A DNA stretch of 64,000 nt from CBDFKV01 sp965249035 (GCA_965249035.1 CBDFKV010000007.1:1240001-1304000), one strand, 5' to 3'; counted from the stretch's first letter, positions 8,091 to 16,117 are shown. Made by a program: numbers and translations. The notes: generated by a model not told the origin, from the sequence alone.

Positions 8091-8166
8091 CTGTCCCTTT
8101 TAATGGACTGTAATTAACTCTAAAAAGCTGCCATTCATTGCAGGCATAGCGCCTCCGTACTTCTGC
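8091..8166. repeat. Diverged island repeat, copy 2
   Basis: Partner of 5835-5908. On the minus strand it reads TFKQKYGGAMPAMNGSFLEL in one frame before a stop, which resembles the peptide of the other copy (QKY.GAM...N.S). Both look like remnants of one small gene family. Confidence 0.45.
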
Positions 8167-8207
8167 TTGAAAGTTAACTTTTGTCAGGTTTTCATGTATC
8201 TATCATG

Positions 8208-8498
8208 TCAGTTTCTATACTTTTTTCTCATCTGTGATCGCAGCTGTATCAGCCTTGCTTGGTGCGCTGCTTCCGCTCTATCTTCTGCCCGTTGCGCTCT
8301 GATAGCGTATAGCTCTTTGACGTAAGCCTGAACCGCTGGCTTGTTGTATATCCTAGATGCGCTTGCCATTGCTGTCCGGCGTGAGCCTTTGGGCTGGTAG
8401 GCGGCAATGTAGGCATCGGTGAGGGTCGGGTAGTTGTGTATCAACATACAATACTCAGCAAACAGCCTTTGCCTGGGCGTTAGTCTGGGCGTTTTCAT
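8208..8498 (-). CDS. Terminase small subunit-like protein
   Basis: About 96 residues. MKTPRLTPRQRLFAEYCMLI and TDAYIAAYQPKGSRRTAMAS followed by ASRIYNKPAVQAYVKEL match the N-terminal helix-turn-helix of small terminase subunits (LTPKQ..F...Y......AA..AGY....A...ASRL..NP.V..YI). The start at 8498 overlaps the upstream stop as ATGA, arguing for translational coupling with the Gp2-like gene. There is no large terminase or capsid gene in the island. In phage satellites a lone TerS redirects helper packaging; here that is a hypothesis. The C-terminus is Arg/Ala-rich and short for a complete TerS. Confidence 0.55.
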   Translation of the reverse strand: MKTPRLTPRQRLFAEYCMLIHNYPTLTDAYIAAYQPKGSRRTAMASASRIYNKPAVQAYVKELYAIRAQRAEDRAEAAHQARLIQLRSQMRKKYRN

Positions 8499-9289
8499 TG
8501 CTTGTTTGTATTGGGTTTTATTAATCGGCTGCATGAGTAATCTTTAGCCTGTTTGGCTCGATAGCCTTTACCTCGAACCTTTGCAAGATATGAGATGCGG
8601 TAGATAGCATCGGCTTTTATTGAGGCATCATCTACAAAATAAAATGGCTTTGGGATTGTTGGCATGGTGTTGCTGGTTTTCCTCTGCCATGTGTCTTTGA
8701 TAATTCTTAACAGCTTGGCACTATGCCTGATTTTATTGCCGTCCAGCATGATGGCAAAATGGTAGTGCTGTGATTTGCTTCGTTCCTGCTCACGCGCCCA
8801 CGCATAGCCCATTTCAGACATTCCATATTCGCGCTCAAGTCGCCGTGACAAGTTTTTCCTGAACATGGAGATGTGCTTACTGTCTTGGCTGTAAAACCGT
8901 TGGTGCAAATCAAACCTCAACACAAAGACGCGCCCCCATTTGGCCTCGCATATTTCGAACTGAGCTAACATTCTGTGAAGTATTTGCGTATAGATTCCAG
9001 ACTTGGCCGCGTTGACTTCATAAGCCGCTCCATTGTGCAGGAGCTCACCCGAATAGCTCACGTATTTACGGTTCTTGGTCTTAGCTCTATTGCGGGTAGA
9101 GCCTTGGTTAGATATTAGAAATAACCGCTCTTTTTGTTTAGAGCCGGAACCCCGCAAAACCATATCAGCTCTAGGCTTCATGGCTTCGGGAGGGGGCAAA
9201 ACCGACGGGACAAAACCGCACACAGGATTTTTCCATCTTTTTTGGAAATATAGAGGGTCTATATCTAGCTCATCTGCACTATCAAGCAC
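8495..9289 (-). CDS. Inovirus Gp2 / YagK-YfjJ domain protein
   Basis: The conserved core lies in the C-terminal two thirds: VFVLRFDLHQRFYSQD, RRLEREYGMSEMGYAWAREQ and QHYHFAIMLDGNKI, then YRISYLAKVRGKGYR. This is the YagK/YfjJ (inovirus Gp2) domain, common in P4-like and other islands and probably linked to replication; the HYHF motif recalls HUH-type Rep proteins. The frame is open up to a GTG at 9418, but its first part overlaps a conserved Cys-motif gene in another frame. I placed the start at the GTG at 9289 (264 aa), near AAGGAG; the ATG at 9181 is another option. Start uncertain; family call good. Confidence 0.65.
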   Translation of the reverse strand: MLDSADELDIDPLYFQKRWKNPVCGFVPSVLPPPEAMKPRADMVLRGSGSKQKERLFLISNQGSTRNRAKTKNRKYVSYSGELLHNGAAYEVNAAKSGIYTQILHRMLAQFEICEAKWGRVFVLRFDLHQRFYSQDSKHISMFRKNLSRRLEREYGMSEMGYAWAREQERSKSQHYHFAIMLDGNKIRHSAKLLRIIKDTWQRKTSNTMPTIPKPFYFVDDASIKADAIYRISYLAKVRGKGYRAKQAKDYSCSRLIKPNTNKQ

Positions 9290-9470
9290 TCCTTTTTGGT
9301 TGCGGTCTGACGCTATAGAGGGAGCAATGCCAAGTAGTGCATTTTTCGACCTGCGACCGCCAGCTTCCGCTCTGGCAAGGGTCGTAGATGCAAGCCTTGC
9401 ACATCTCGTTAATTGCACCCCTTAAAGAGGGCCTGACGGGTCTATTCTGAAGTGTCTGCGTAGTAGTCAT
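9282..9470 (-). CDS. Small conserved island protein with Cys motif
   Basis: 62 residues from an ATG with an AGAGGGGTGG ribosome site, 12 nt after the AlpA-like gene. NEMCKACIYDPCQSGSWRSQ and then CTTWHCSLYSVRP is a recurrent signature of tiny proteins encoded next to Gp2/YagK-like genes in phage-derived islands. Four cysteines (MCKAC, PC, CTTWHC) suggest a zinc-binding knuckle. Function unknown. It slightly overlaps the downstream gene. Confidence 0.6.
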   Translation of the reverse strand: MTTTQTLQNRPVRPSLRGAINEMCKACIYDPCQSGSWRSQVEKCTTWHCSLYSVRPQPKRSA

Positions 9471-9482
9471 TAATCCACCCCT

Positions 9483-9671
9483 CTACGTCGCTTTGCGGAT
9501 TTGTTCTTCAATCCACTTATCGATTTCTGATGACGGCCAGCCAATGGCGCGTTCACCTAATTTAATTGGGGAAGGGAAATCACCTCCTCGTGCAACACGT
9601 GCATAAATGGAGCTGCGGGAAAGGCCAACGCGCTTAATTACGTCGGGAAGTCTTAGGATTTTCTGGGACAT
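9483..9671 (-). CDS. AlpA-family transcriptional regulator
   Basis: 62 residues: LRLPDVIKRVGLSRSSIYAR, GDFPSPIKLGERAIGWPSSE and IDKWIEEQI. This is the AlpA/MerR-like winged helix of phage and island regulators, which typically activate integrase or excision functions. It heads the small leftward operon of the Cys-motif, Gp2-like and TerS-like genes. A run of AT-rich sequence upstream (9690-9775) is a likely promoter region. Confidence 0.85.
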   Translation of the reverse strand: MSQKILRLPDVIKRVGLSRSSIYARVARGGDFPSPIKLGERAIGWPSSEIDKWIEEQIRKAT

Positions 9672-9775
9672 ATTGTCATCTCGCTAGTTAGGAAGCGCGA
9701 TATTCCTATACTTCTTTTTGCGGCTGAAGGGATGAAATTTCCTGAATTTTGTACCGGTATAAAAGTATCGAATTT

Positions 9776-10828
9776 TTATACCGTATTATCCTGTTCAGAG
9801 TATTCTTGAGCTGCTAGCGCTTCTATACCAGATCTAGAGGTCAGAAACTCAGCCAATGGTTTTACGGTTTTTGTTACACGTTCCGTTAAATCAACGTCAT
9901 ACTCATTTGGGAACAAAACTTCGCCTAACATATGATGGGTTAGCTGCTTGTTTGTGAATCTCGCCCAAGCTGTTAAATCAAGGTAAGCGAGTATTTGTAA
10001 TGATGACCATTTCCTGAAATCGGCCGACGTGAAATTCTTTCGCCCAAATGTTTTACCTCTAGCCGTTGTGCGTTTTGGTAGCAAAACTATTTTCCTCACC
10101 TCATCTAGGAAGCCTTTAAAGTCTGAAATCAATTGCTCATCTGTAGCATTAATATTAATTCGTAAGCCAATGTCCCCTAAGTCGCGAGCATATAGCTCAG
10201 ATTCATGATAGAAAACAGGATCGCCAAGCAAGGACTGAAACTCCTTTTCACTAAAGTCAAATTCGTTTGACGCAGTTATTCGTATTCCTAAACCGGGATC
10301 TTCCCCTGACGTTTTTGCAAACCAATCGCTTATCCTGCGCTCACTAATTTGATTTCAATATTTATCTGTCTCCGTAATATCAGATCGAAGTTGATTACAC
10401 TCGTAAATAGCACCCTGCGCGGGTGTGGGCGAGGGGTTATATCCCAAGACACTCCCTAGCGTGTCTACTGTTAAAGTGCTGAACTTGTGATTGAGCGAAC
10501 TGGTGTCATACCCATCTTCTTCCAGATCATATTCTTTCAGAAACGCCTTCTCATCTTTAAGGTCATCATTGTCACCGTCACCCCTCAAGTCATCAAGACT
10601 CACCATTGGGTTGGCCCATATCGATTTCTCTAACCTTGTGTCCACATTAGAAAAATATGGCGCCAATTCTTCCCAATCAGCCCGACCTATAAGATGATCA
10701 TAATCATAATCACTCTGACGTTTGTCTAGGTTTCGATGCCAATCAGCGAGGTCGAAATCTGCCGTGGGTGAATATTTATCTAGTGAAAACCACTCTGGCA
10801 GGTCTCGGGCATCTGTTATCTTATCCAT
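9776..10828 (-). pseudogene. DUF6387-like gene broken by one in-frame stop
   Basis: One continuous frame runs from an ATG at 10828 (MDKITDARDLPEWFSLDKYS) to 9776, interrupted only by TGA at 10355-10357 (DITETDKY-stop-NQISERRISDWF). The 41 codons between this stop and the next start candidate are open and coding-like, so this is a nonsense mutation and not two genes. The N-terminal LPEWFSLDKY motif matches DUF6387 proteins, which often sit beside integrases in islands. Without the stop the product would be about 350 residues. The downstream part could be restarted at a TTG (10231). Family call is moderate; the interruption is plain. Confidence 0.6.
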
Positions 10829-10934
10829 ATTTATAGCGGCCTTCGGTCGTTCCTCGCCCTTCAATAAGTTAACCAAACCAAGCGGGTGAAGGTTTCCCGC
10901 CTTTCGCCCCGTCGGGCTAGGTTTGGCTAAGTCT

Positions 10935-12146
10935 TTACCGTTTAGCCCGCTTAAATTGGACTACGTTATCCCGCAAGCTATCTAAATAATCAGCCCAGGC
11001 TTGCATCATCTCGCGCCGCTCGGGCAAATACTCCGCATAGTTATACGCAGCTCTCACGTTGTCGCGCTCGGCGTGAGCAAGCTGGCGTTCTATTGTATCC
11101 CGGTTCCAGCCTTGCTCATTCAAGAGCGTTGAAGCCATCGCCCTAAAGCCGTGGCCGGTCATTTGTTCCTTGGTATAGCCTAAGCGCCGTAGCGCACCAT
11201 TGACGGTGTTTTCACTCATTGGGCGAGCGTTGCTTCTTATGCTCGGAAAAACGTAATTACCGCGCCCTGTGAGCGGCTCAATCTCTTTCAGCACAGCAAG
11301 GGCTTGCTTGGATAATGGCACGACGTGAACCGCGTTCATTTTCATTTTTTCAGCCGGAATGCGCCATTCGGCCTGATCAGAATCAATCTCCGACCATTCG
11401 GCATGACGTAACTCTCCAGGGCGCACAAATGTAAGCGGGGCAAGGCGTAAGGCACAAGACGTCACAAAGTGGCCTTTGTAGCCTTGTAACGCCCTTAGAA
11501 GCGCCCCAATCTCTTTTGGCTCGGTAATAGTGGAAAAACTCTTTTTCTTCGTGGGTGGTAATGCGCCTTTCAAGTCGGCCGATGGATCGCGTTCAGCACG
11601 TCCAGTAGCAATGGCATAGCGGAAAACGGCCCCGCAAGATTGCTTGATTCGATGCGCGGTTTCTAAAGCCCCACGGTTTTCTACACGGCGCAACACGGTA
11701 AGCAGTTCAGGCGGCGTAATGTCATTGCATGTCCTAGCACCCATCCAAGGGAAAACATTAGCTTCTAACCTTCGTAGAATGCGCTCAGCGTGGCTTTTTG
11801 ACCAAGTGGGTGAGAAACGAGCAAACCACTCCCGAGCGATTGATTCAAAACTGTTGGCTTCTAGATCAGCATGTGCCGTTTTTAATGCTTGGCGGTACTT
11901 ACTAGGGTCGATCCCGTTTTTTAGATGGTTGCGAGCCTCAGTGCGGCCACCTCGGGCTTCTTTAAGAGATACATCAGGGTAAGTACCTAGAGAAATTCTT
12001 TTTTCCTTGCCCCCAAAACGGTACTTCAAGCGCCACCACTTGCCCCCTCTCGGGGTTACTTCTAGATACAGGCCTCCACCATCAAACATCTTGCGTGTTT
12101 TTTCAGTAGGTTTGGCGTTGCGAACCGCTGAGTCTGTTAGGGGCAT
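10935..12146 (-). CDS. Tyrosine-type site-specific integrase (P4-like)
   Basis: 403 residues. The N-terminal DUF4102 arm-binding domain is clear (LTDSAVRNAKPTEKTRKMFD, GGGLYLEVTPRGGKWWRLKY, ISLGTYPDVSLKEAR). The catalytic domain has RPGELRHAEW, HGFRAMASTLLNE and AYNYAEYLPERREMM with the tyrosine nucleophile. It lies 90 nt from the right repeat in ssrA and should catalyse integration at the ssrA 3' end. The start codon sits among the proposed TGCCCCCA arm sites, which could let the integrase repress itself. Confidence 0.93.
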   Translation of the reverse strand: MPLTDSAVRNAKPTEKTRKMFDGGGLYLEVTPRGGKWWRLKYRFGGKEKRISLGTYPDVSLKEARGGRTEARNHLKNGIDPSKYRQALKTAHADLEANSFESIAREWFARFSPTWSKSHAERILRRLEANVFPWMGARTCNDITPPELLTVLRRVENRGALETAHRIKQSCGAVFRYAIATGRAERDPSADLKGALPPTKKKSFSTITEPKEIGALLRALQGYKGHFVTSCALRLAPLTFVRPGELRHAEWSEIDSDQAEWRIPAEKMKMNAVHVVPLSKQALAVLKEIEPLTGRGNYVFPSIRSNARPMSENTVNGALRRLGYTKEQMTGHGFRAMASTLLNEQGWNRDTIERQLAHAERDNVRAAYNYAEYLPERREMMQAWADYLDSLRDNVVQFKRAKR

Positions 12147-12147
12147 G

Positions 12148-12196
12148 TGGGGGCATCAATTCTGCAAAGTTCAATATGCCCCCAATGTTGCCCCCG
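12148..12196. promoter_or_regulatory. Putative integrase arm-type sites (right)
   Basis: TGCCCCCA at 12177-12184 and TGCCCCCG at 12189-12196 form a direct pair with the same 12-bp spacing as the left pair. An inverted copy (TGGGGGCA) is at 12148-12155, touching the integrase start codon. Pattern-based call. Confidence 0.45.
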
Positions 12197-12238
12197 TTTA
12201 CCTCTGGATGTCAATAGACCTTACTGGATGGTATAAAA

Positions 12239-12323
12239 CAAAAAACCGCCCGTAGGCGGCTTGTTTGTTGGGTTTGTTGGACTTTATTGGATGTCCTAAA
12301 ACCCTCGATTGGTGGAGGTGGTG
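12239..12323. repeat. Right attachment-site repeat (within ssrA 3' end)
   Basis: Holds the native ssrA 3' end and terminator; matched by 3591-3674. The longest identical block includes TTGTTGGACTTTATTGGATG. The tmRNA acceptor end is intact on this side, so ssrA function should survive the insertion. Confidence 0.85.
12240..12260 (-). terminator. ssrA terminator
   Basis: Minus-strand stem CCGCC/GGCGG with a TACG loop and a run of six T, about 50 nt beyond the tmRNA CCA end. Confidence 0.75.
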
Positions 12324-12665
12324 GGAATCGAACCCACGTCCGTCAGCACTACACTCACCGGCGACTACATGCTTAGTCTACGCCTTAAATTAACCGTTAT
12401 CGCGCCGGTAGACTGGCGTTATAAAAGCGAGCCTGTAAAGTTTTAACTCGCGCCGACCAGGCAACATTGCGAGCGAGTCTGACTAAAGTGACCTCAGGAT
12501 GCCCCACCGACAGACGAGTAGGGTGTGAGGACTAACCGGTTTAAGCGGCTAGTGAGTAGTTAGAGTCGTTTGCAACTATAACATTGTGCAGCTGGATTAA
12601 CGAGGTGGCCTGCGCCTCGACATGCTCCGATGGCTTCGCAACTGGCGTCGAAACCAGTCACCCCC
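12310..12665 (-). ncRNA. ssrA: Transfer-messenger RNA (tmRNA)
   Basis: tmRNA rescues stalled ribosomes. The 5' end GGGGGTG pairs over 7 bp with CACCTCC before an encoded CCA at 12310-12312, and the T-arm GTGGGTTCGATTCCCAC is intact. The tag frame starts at GCA 12573 and reads ANDSNYSLAA before TAA at 12541, so the tag is AANDSNYSLAA once the charged alanine is added. Length is 356 nt, one-piece form. The 3' end is the target of the integrated island, and the duplicated left repeat is a by-product. Confidence 0.96.
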
Positions 12666-12675
12666 AAGCAAACCT

Positions 12676-12703
12676 ATTATGATGTAGTTTCACCAAATTG
12701 CAA
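12676..12703 (-). promoter_or_regulatory. Likely ssrA promoter
   Basis: On the minus strand TTGCAA at 12703-12698 and CATAAT at 12681-12676 are separated by 16 bp, and the -10 ends 11 nt before the tmRNA 5' end. Consistent with a housekeeping sigma70 promoter. Confidence 0.55.
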
Positions 12704-12878
12704 GTAGCGTTCGTTCGGGTTATTCAATATATGTATGACAAAAATTCTCTGGGTTTTCCGTTTATCTATATTTTATGAGTTTTGTCACATATTTAGTACC
12801 GGTGAGTTTTTACTATACGCCCCACGTTGAACAGCACTGATGCTGTTCTCTTGTTTATCACCCAGTAGGAAATTAATT

Positions 12879-13187
12879 ATGAAACTCTTTAAATCTCTCA
12901 CCGCAGCCCTTTTAGTAGCAACACTATTCATCGCTCCTAACGCAATGGCTGAAAAAATCAACGTCAACCAAGCTGACGTACAAATGCTTACTCAAATCAA
13001 AGGGATTGGTGAAGTAAAGGCCAAAGCTATCGTTGATTATCGCGCTCAAAATGGTGCCTTCGAAAGTGTGGATGAACTCGACAATGTCAAAGGCATCGGC
13101 GCCAAAACACTGAAAAAGATTGAAGATAGCATCACCCTGAGCCAACTCCAAGAGAGGCAAGCAGTGCAACACAATAGTGATAGCTAG
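12879..13187 (+). CDS. ComEA-like helix-hairpin-helix protein
   Basis: 102 residues from the ATG at 12879, preceded by TAGGAA. A signal peptide ends NAMA. The mature part has tandem helix-hairpin-helix motifs (INVNQADVQMLTQIKGIGEV and VDELDNVKGIGAKTLKKIED), the ComEA fold that binds double-stranded DNA in the periplasm during transformation. Single-domain versions are common in Gammaproteobacteria and do not by themselves prove competence. It is monocistronic, with a terminator 25 nt downstream. Confidence 0.85.
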   Translation: MKLFKSLTAALLVATLFIAPNAMAEKINVNQADVQMLTQIKGIGEVKAKAIVDYRAQNGAFESVDELDNVKGIGAKTLKKIEDSITLSQLQERQAVQHNSDS

Positions 13188-13211
13188 TTCACAACTACAT
13201 CGCTGTAAGCA

Positions 13212-13235
13212 ACGGGGCCGTGAGCCTCGTTTTTT
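13212..13235 (+). terminator. Rho-independent terminator
   Basis: ACGGGGC and GCCTCGT pair over 7 bp (one G-U), with a 5-nt loop and six T following. It ends the ComEA-like transcript. Confidence 0.75.
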
Positions 13236-13348
13236 ATGAATCTCTACCTTGTATTTCGGCAGTCATGCTAAGTCCGTTCTAAATACTTTGTCGGCACGGC
13301 ACTTTTACGGCAGAATCGGCGCCTTCTTTCTGCTTAGGCATTTATTAC

Positions 13349-14317
13349 ATGACACTGGCTATCATTGCCGTCATCTTTGGGCTGGTCTTACTCGTTTGGA
13401 GCGCTGATCGCTTTATCGAAGGCGCGGCTATAACCGCGCGCCACTTCGGCATGCCACCCTTACTCATCGGCATGGTCATAGTGGGCTTCGGTACCTCAGC
13501 ACCTGAAATTGTCGTATCCGCGATATCCTCTCTTCAAGGCAACCCGGGCCTGGCACTGGGTAATGCCTATGGTTCCAACATCGCCAATATAGCGCTGGTG
13601 CTGGGATTGACCGCCATCATTAGCCCCATCATCGTAGAGTCACAGGTTATTCGTAAAGAATTACCCATCCTGATCGCAGTAACTGCTTTAGCCGCCTACC
13701 AGCTCGCTGATGGCAACATCACTCTCTCCGACGCCATCGTCTTATTAGTGGTGTTCTTCTGCATAATGGGCTGGTCTATCTGGCAAGGAATGCGGACTAA
13801 GGGTGATGACCTTGGCGTAGAAATAAGCAGCGAATTGGACGAACACGCGATGCCGTTGAAGCGAGCGGTGTTGTGGTTGGTAGTGGGTATGTTGCTGCTG
13901 GTAGTCAGTTCCCGAATTTTGGTTTGGGGCGCAGTTGACATCGCCCAAACACTGGGCGTCAGCGATGTAATCATCGGCCTGACGGTAGTCGCCATCGGCA
14001 CCTCGTTGCCAGAGCTGGCATCTTCGTTGATCGCCACACGCAAAGGCGAGCACGACATCGCCATTGGCAATGTGATTGGCTCAAACTTATTCAACACCTT
14101 GGCGGTCGTTGGTATCGCTGGCACCATTCACCCGATGGCGGTTGAGCCGGAAGTATTCTCCCGCGATATCTTGGTGATGAGTGCGCTGACGCTGGCTTTG
14201 TTTGTTTTTGCCTACGGTTTTCGGGGGCAAGGTCGTCTCAATCGCCTCGAAGGCAGTATTTTATTGGCTTCCTATATCGCCTACACCGCTTATCTGGTTG
14301 CTCAAGTGTTTGCCTAG
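13349..14317 (+). CDS. yrbG: Calcium/sodium antiporter, YrbG/CaCA family
   Basis: 322 residues and about ten membrane helices in two homologous halves. The paired alpha-repeats of cation/Ca exchangers are both present: GFGTSAPEIVVSAISSLQGN with GNAYGSNIANIALVLG, and AIGTSLPELASSLIATRKGE with GNVIGSNLFNTLAVVG. The conserved acidic residues in SAPE and SLPE would bind the cation. It should exchange Na or H against Ca at the inner membrane. In enterobacteria yrbG lies beside kdsD and the lpt genes; here it stands alone. Confidence 0.9.
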   Translation: MTLAIIAVIFGLVLLVWSADRFIEGAAITARHFGMPPLLIGMVIVGFGTSAPEIVVSAISSLQGNPGLALGNAYGSNIANIALVLGLTAIISPIIVESQVIRKELPILIAVTALAAYQLADGNITLSDAIVLLVVFFCIMGWSIWQGMRTKGDDLGVEISSELDEHAMPLKRAVLWLVVGMLLLVVSSRILVWGAVDIAQTLGVSDVIIGLTVVAIGTSLPELASSLIATRKGEHDIAIGNVIGSNLFNTLAVVGIAGTIHPMAVEPEVFSRDILVMSALTLALFVFAYGFRGQGRLNRLEGSILLASYIAYTAYLVAQVFA

Positions 14318-14336
14318 CGAGAACGAGAACAGATAC

Positions 14337-15167
14337 CTAATAGGGCACTAGGCTCAATAGCTGTCGAGCCTCAGCCACCGTTGCCGGGTGGCGATCATAG
14401 TCAGCGCATAAATCCACCACCCGTTCAACCAAAGCAGCATTGGAAGGCGCTAAAGTATTGCGATCCAGCCGGACATTATCTTCAAGCCCGGTTCGGCAAT
14501 GCCCACCCAGTTCCAGTGACCAATGGTTCAGGGTAATTTGGTCTTTACCAATCCCAGCACCGGTCCAGGTGGCGTCTGGCGCGAGCCGGTTTAGCGTCTG
14601 CACAAAAAATTCAAACGATTCACGATCAACGGGCATTGCATTTTTAACACCCATGACGAATTGGATATGTAGCGGCCCCTTGATACGACCATCCTGGTTC
14701 ATCGCAATTGCTTGAAAAATCATCGACAAATCAAAAGCCTCTATTTCCGGCTTGATATCGTATTTCACCAATTCAGCCGCCAACCAATCAACCAGCTGCG
14801 GTGCGTTTTCGTAAATTCGGGTGGGAAAATTACAAGAACCGGTCGACAAAGATGCCATATCCGGCTTAAGCGGCAACATTCCGCCGCGCTCATCGCCATG
14901 ACCAGAGCGGCCGCCGGTAGAAAACTGGATGATCATACCTGGACAATTCGCCTTTAGTCCGGCTTGTAGCTGCGCAAATTTGTCCGGGTCTGAGGTGGTG
15001 GTGCCGTCGTCATTGCGCACATGCAAATGGGCCAGTGTCGCCCCGGCTTCAAATGCCGCATGGGTTGATTCGATTTGCTCATTAACTGTGATGGGTACGG
15101 CGAGATTATCCGCTTGAGTAGGAACAGAGCCAGTGATGGCGACGGTAATAATACAGGGTGAAGTCAT
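14337..15167 (-). CDS. BKACE family beta-keto acid cleavage enzyme
   Basis: 276 residues from the ATG at 15167 (a TTG two codons earlier is in frame). CIITVAITGSVPT at the start, HLHVRNDDG near residues 48-56 (metal-binding His pair) and QFSTGGRSG, with a late GGHCRTGLEDNV holding a third metal ligand, define the BKACE (DUF849) TIM barrel. Founding member Kce splits 3-keto-5-aminohexanoate with acetyl-CoA; other members act on other beta-keto acids such as dehydrocarnitine. The choline/betaine locus elsewhere in the window makes a carnitine-type substrate tempting, but nothing here shows it. Confidence 0.85.
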   Translation of the reverse strand: MTSPCIITVAITGSVPTQADNLAVPITVNEQIESTHAAFEAGATLAHLHVRNDDGTTTSDPDKFAQLQAGLKANCPGMIIQFSTGGRSGHGDERGGMLPLKPDMASLSTGSCNFPTRIYENAPQLVDWLAAELVKYDIKPEIEAFDLSMIFQAIAMNQDGRIKGPLHIQFVMGVKNAMPVDRESFEFFVQTLNRLAPDATWTGAGIGKDQITLNHWSLELGGHCRTGLEDNVRLDRNTLAPSNAALVERVVDLCADYDRHPATVAEARQLLSLVPY

Positions 15168-15259
15168 CGGCAAACCGTGGATTAAATGGGCTTTAGAAGA
15201 TACCAGAACAACCCGAAGAAATCAGGCGACATCCGAGAGCGTCAAATGCGCGGCAGTGC

Positions 15260-16021
15260 TTATGACGAAACATCCACGACTTCGCCGGACTGGTTTTCCG
15301 ATAGCTGCTCAACCCAAAACCTAGTGCCCGCTATAACGCCCACCGGCACTGCAATAAAATTAAAAACTGGAATCGCGGTAAGCACCATCATCGCACCGCC
15401 AAAACCATAGGCACCATAACGATACTGTTTAAGGATTTGTCGCTCCTGTTTAAAATACAGGCCGTGATTGCTCATCGGATAATCACTGTATTGGATCGAT
15501 AGCATCCACGCGCCATACAGCGCCCATAGAAATGGCGCGAGCAGATTCAGCCCAGGGATAACCGTAATAACGAGTAAGACGATCATCCATTTTAGCGCAT
15601 AAATCAGCTTACGCAACTCACTCATCAGCGTTCGTAGCGCTATGCCCGGAATGGTCTTAAAACCTTCAAACTCTGTAACAGGCAAGCCCTTCAGCTTTGA
15701 TTCTACGCGTTCGGCTAGTAGAGAATTAAAGGGGGCAGCGATTAGATTCGCGACCACCGTAAACCCAAAATAGACCGCCACTAAAACAAGCAGCGTGAAC
15801 AATGGCCACAACAGCCATTCAACCCATGCCAGCCAAGTCGGTAGCCAGCCAGTTAGCAGCGTCATAACGTCTTGAAAGTGATTAACTGCAAGCAGGATTG
15901 CTCCACTGAATACGACGATATTCACCAGCAGAGGAACTACCACAAACGGCCAAATCCCTTTGGCGAACAGCACCGCGAAACTACGCCACACGTAACCAAT
16001 CCCGGCGAAAAAAGCAGTCAT
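15260..16021 (-). CDS. cysZ: CysZ/EI24 family membrane protein
   Basis: 253 residues with four strongly hydrophobic regions: GIWPFVVVPLLVNIVVFSGA, LLWPLFTLLVLVAVYFGFTV, MIVLLVITVIPGLNLLAPFL, and MMVLTAIPVFNFIAVPVGVI. The conserved P-loop-like VIPGLNLLAPFLWALYGAW is typical of the EI24/CysZ family, sulfate channels in Escherichia coli. Its position directly after ftsZ is unusual; lpxC would be expected there in many gammaproteobacteria. Confidence 0.82.
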   Translation of the reverse strand: MTAFFAGIGYVWRSFAVLFAKGIWPFVVVPLLVNIVVFSGAILLAVNHFQDVMTLLTGWLPTWLAWVEWLLWPLFTLLVLVAVYFGFTVVANLIAAPFNSLLAERVESKLKGLPVTEFEGFKTIPGIALRTLMSELRKLIYALKWMIVLLVITVIPGLNLLAPFLWALYGAWMLSIQYSDYPMSNHGLYFKQERQILKQYRYGAYGFGGAMMVLTAIPVFNFIAVPVGVIAGTRFWVEQLSENQSGEVVDVSS

Positions 16022-16117
16022 TTGGTTAGATTATTCCTACCCAGTCGATTGTTGAATCCTTGTGTCCGCGTTTCTAAACGGGGGCAGCAGCCTGCCGCCC
16101 CGACCTAGATAATGCAT

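Larger units (their letters stand above)
3591..12323. mobile_element. ssrA-integrated satellite-like genomic island
   Basis: The element is bounded by direct repeats at 3591-3674 and 12239-12323. The right copy is the 3' end of ssrA plus its terminator; the left is an imperfect duplicate. The tyrosine integrase gene lies just inside the right boundary, the standard arrangement for elements using ssrA as target. Contents reading leftwards are integrase, DUF6387 (broken), AlpA-type regulator, Cys-motif protein, Gp2/YagK-like protein, TerS-like protein, IS1595 transposase, metzincin-like protein, small membrane protein, decayed fragments, and an exported beta-helix protein. Integrase plus AlpA plus TerS-like without capsid or tail genes recalls phage-satellite islands (PICI-like); that classification is inference. 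Confidence 0.85.

Noticed and set aside
10355..10357. TGA as a selenocysteine codon in the DUF6387-like gene
   Set aside because: No hairpin of SECIS type is evident after the codon and the family is not a known selenoprotein.
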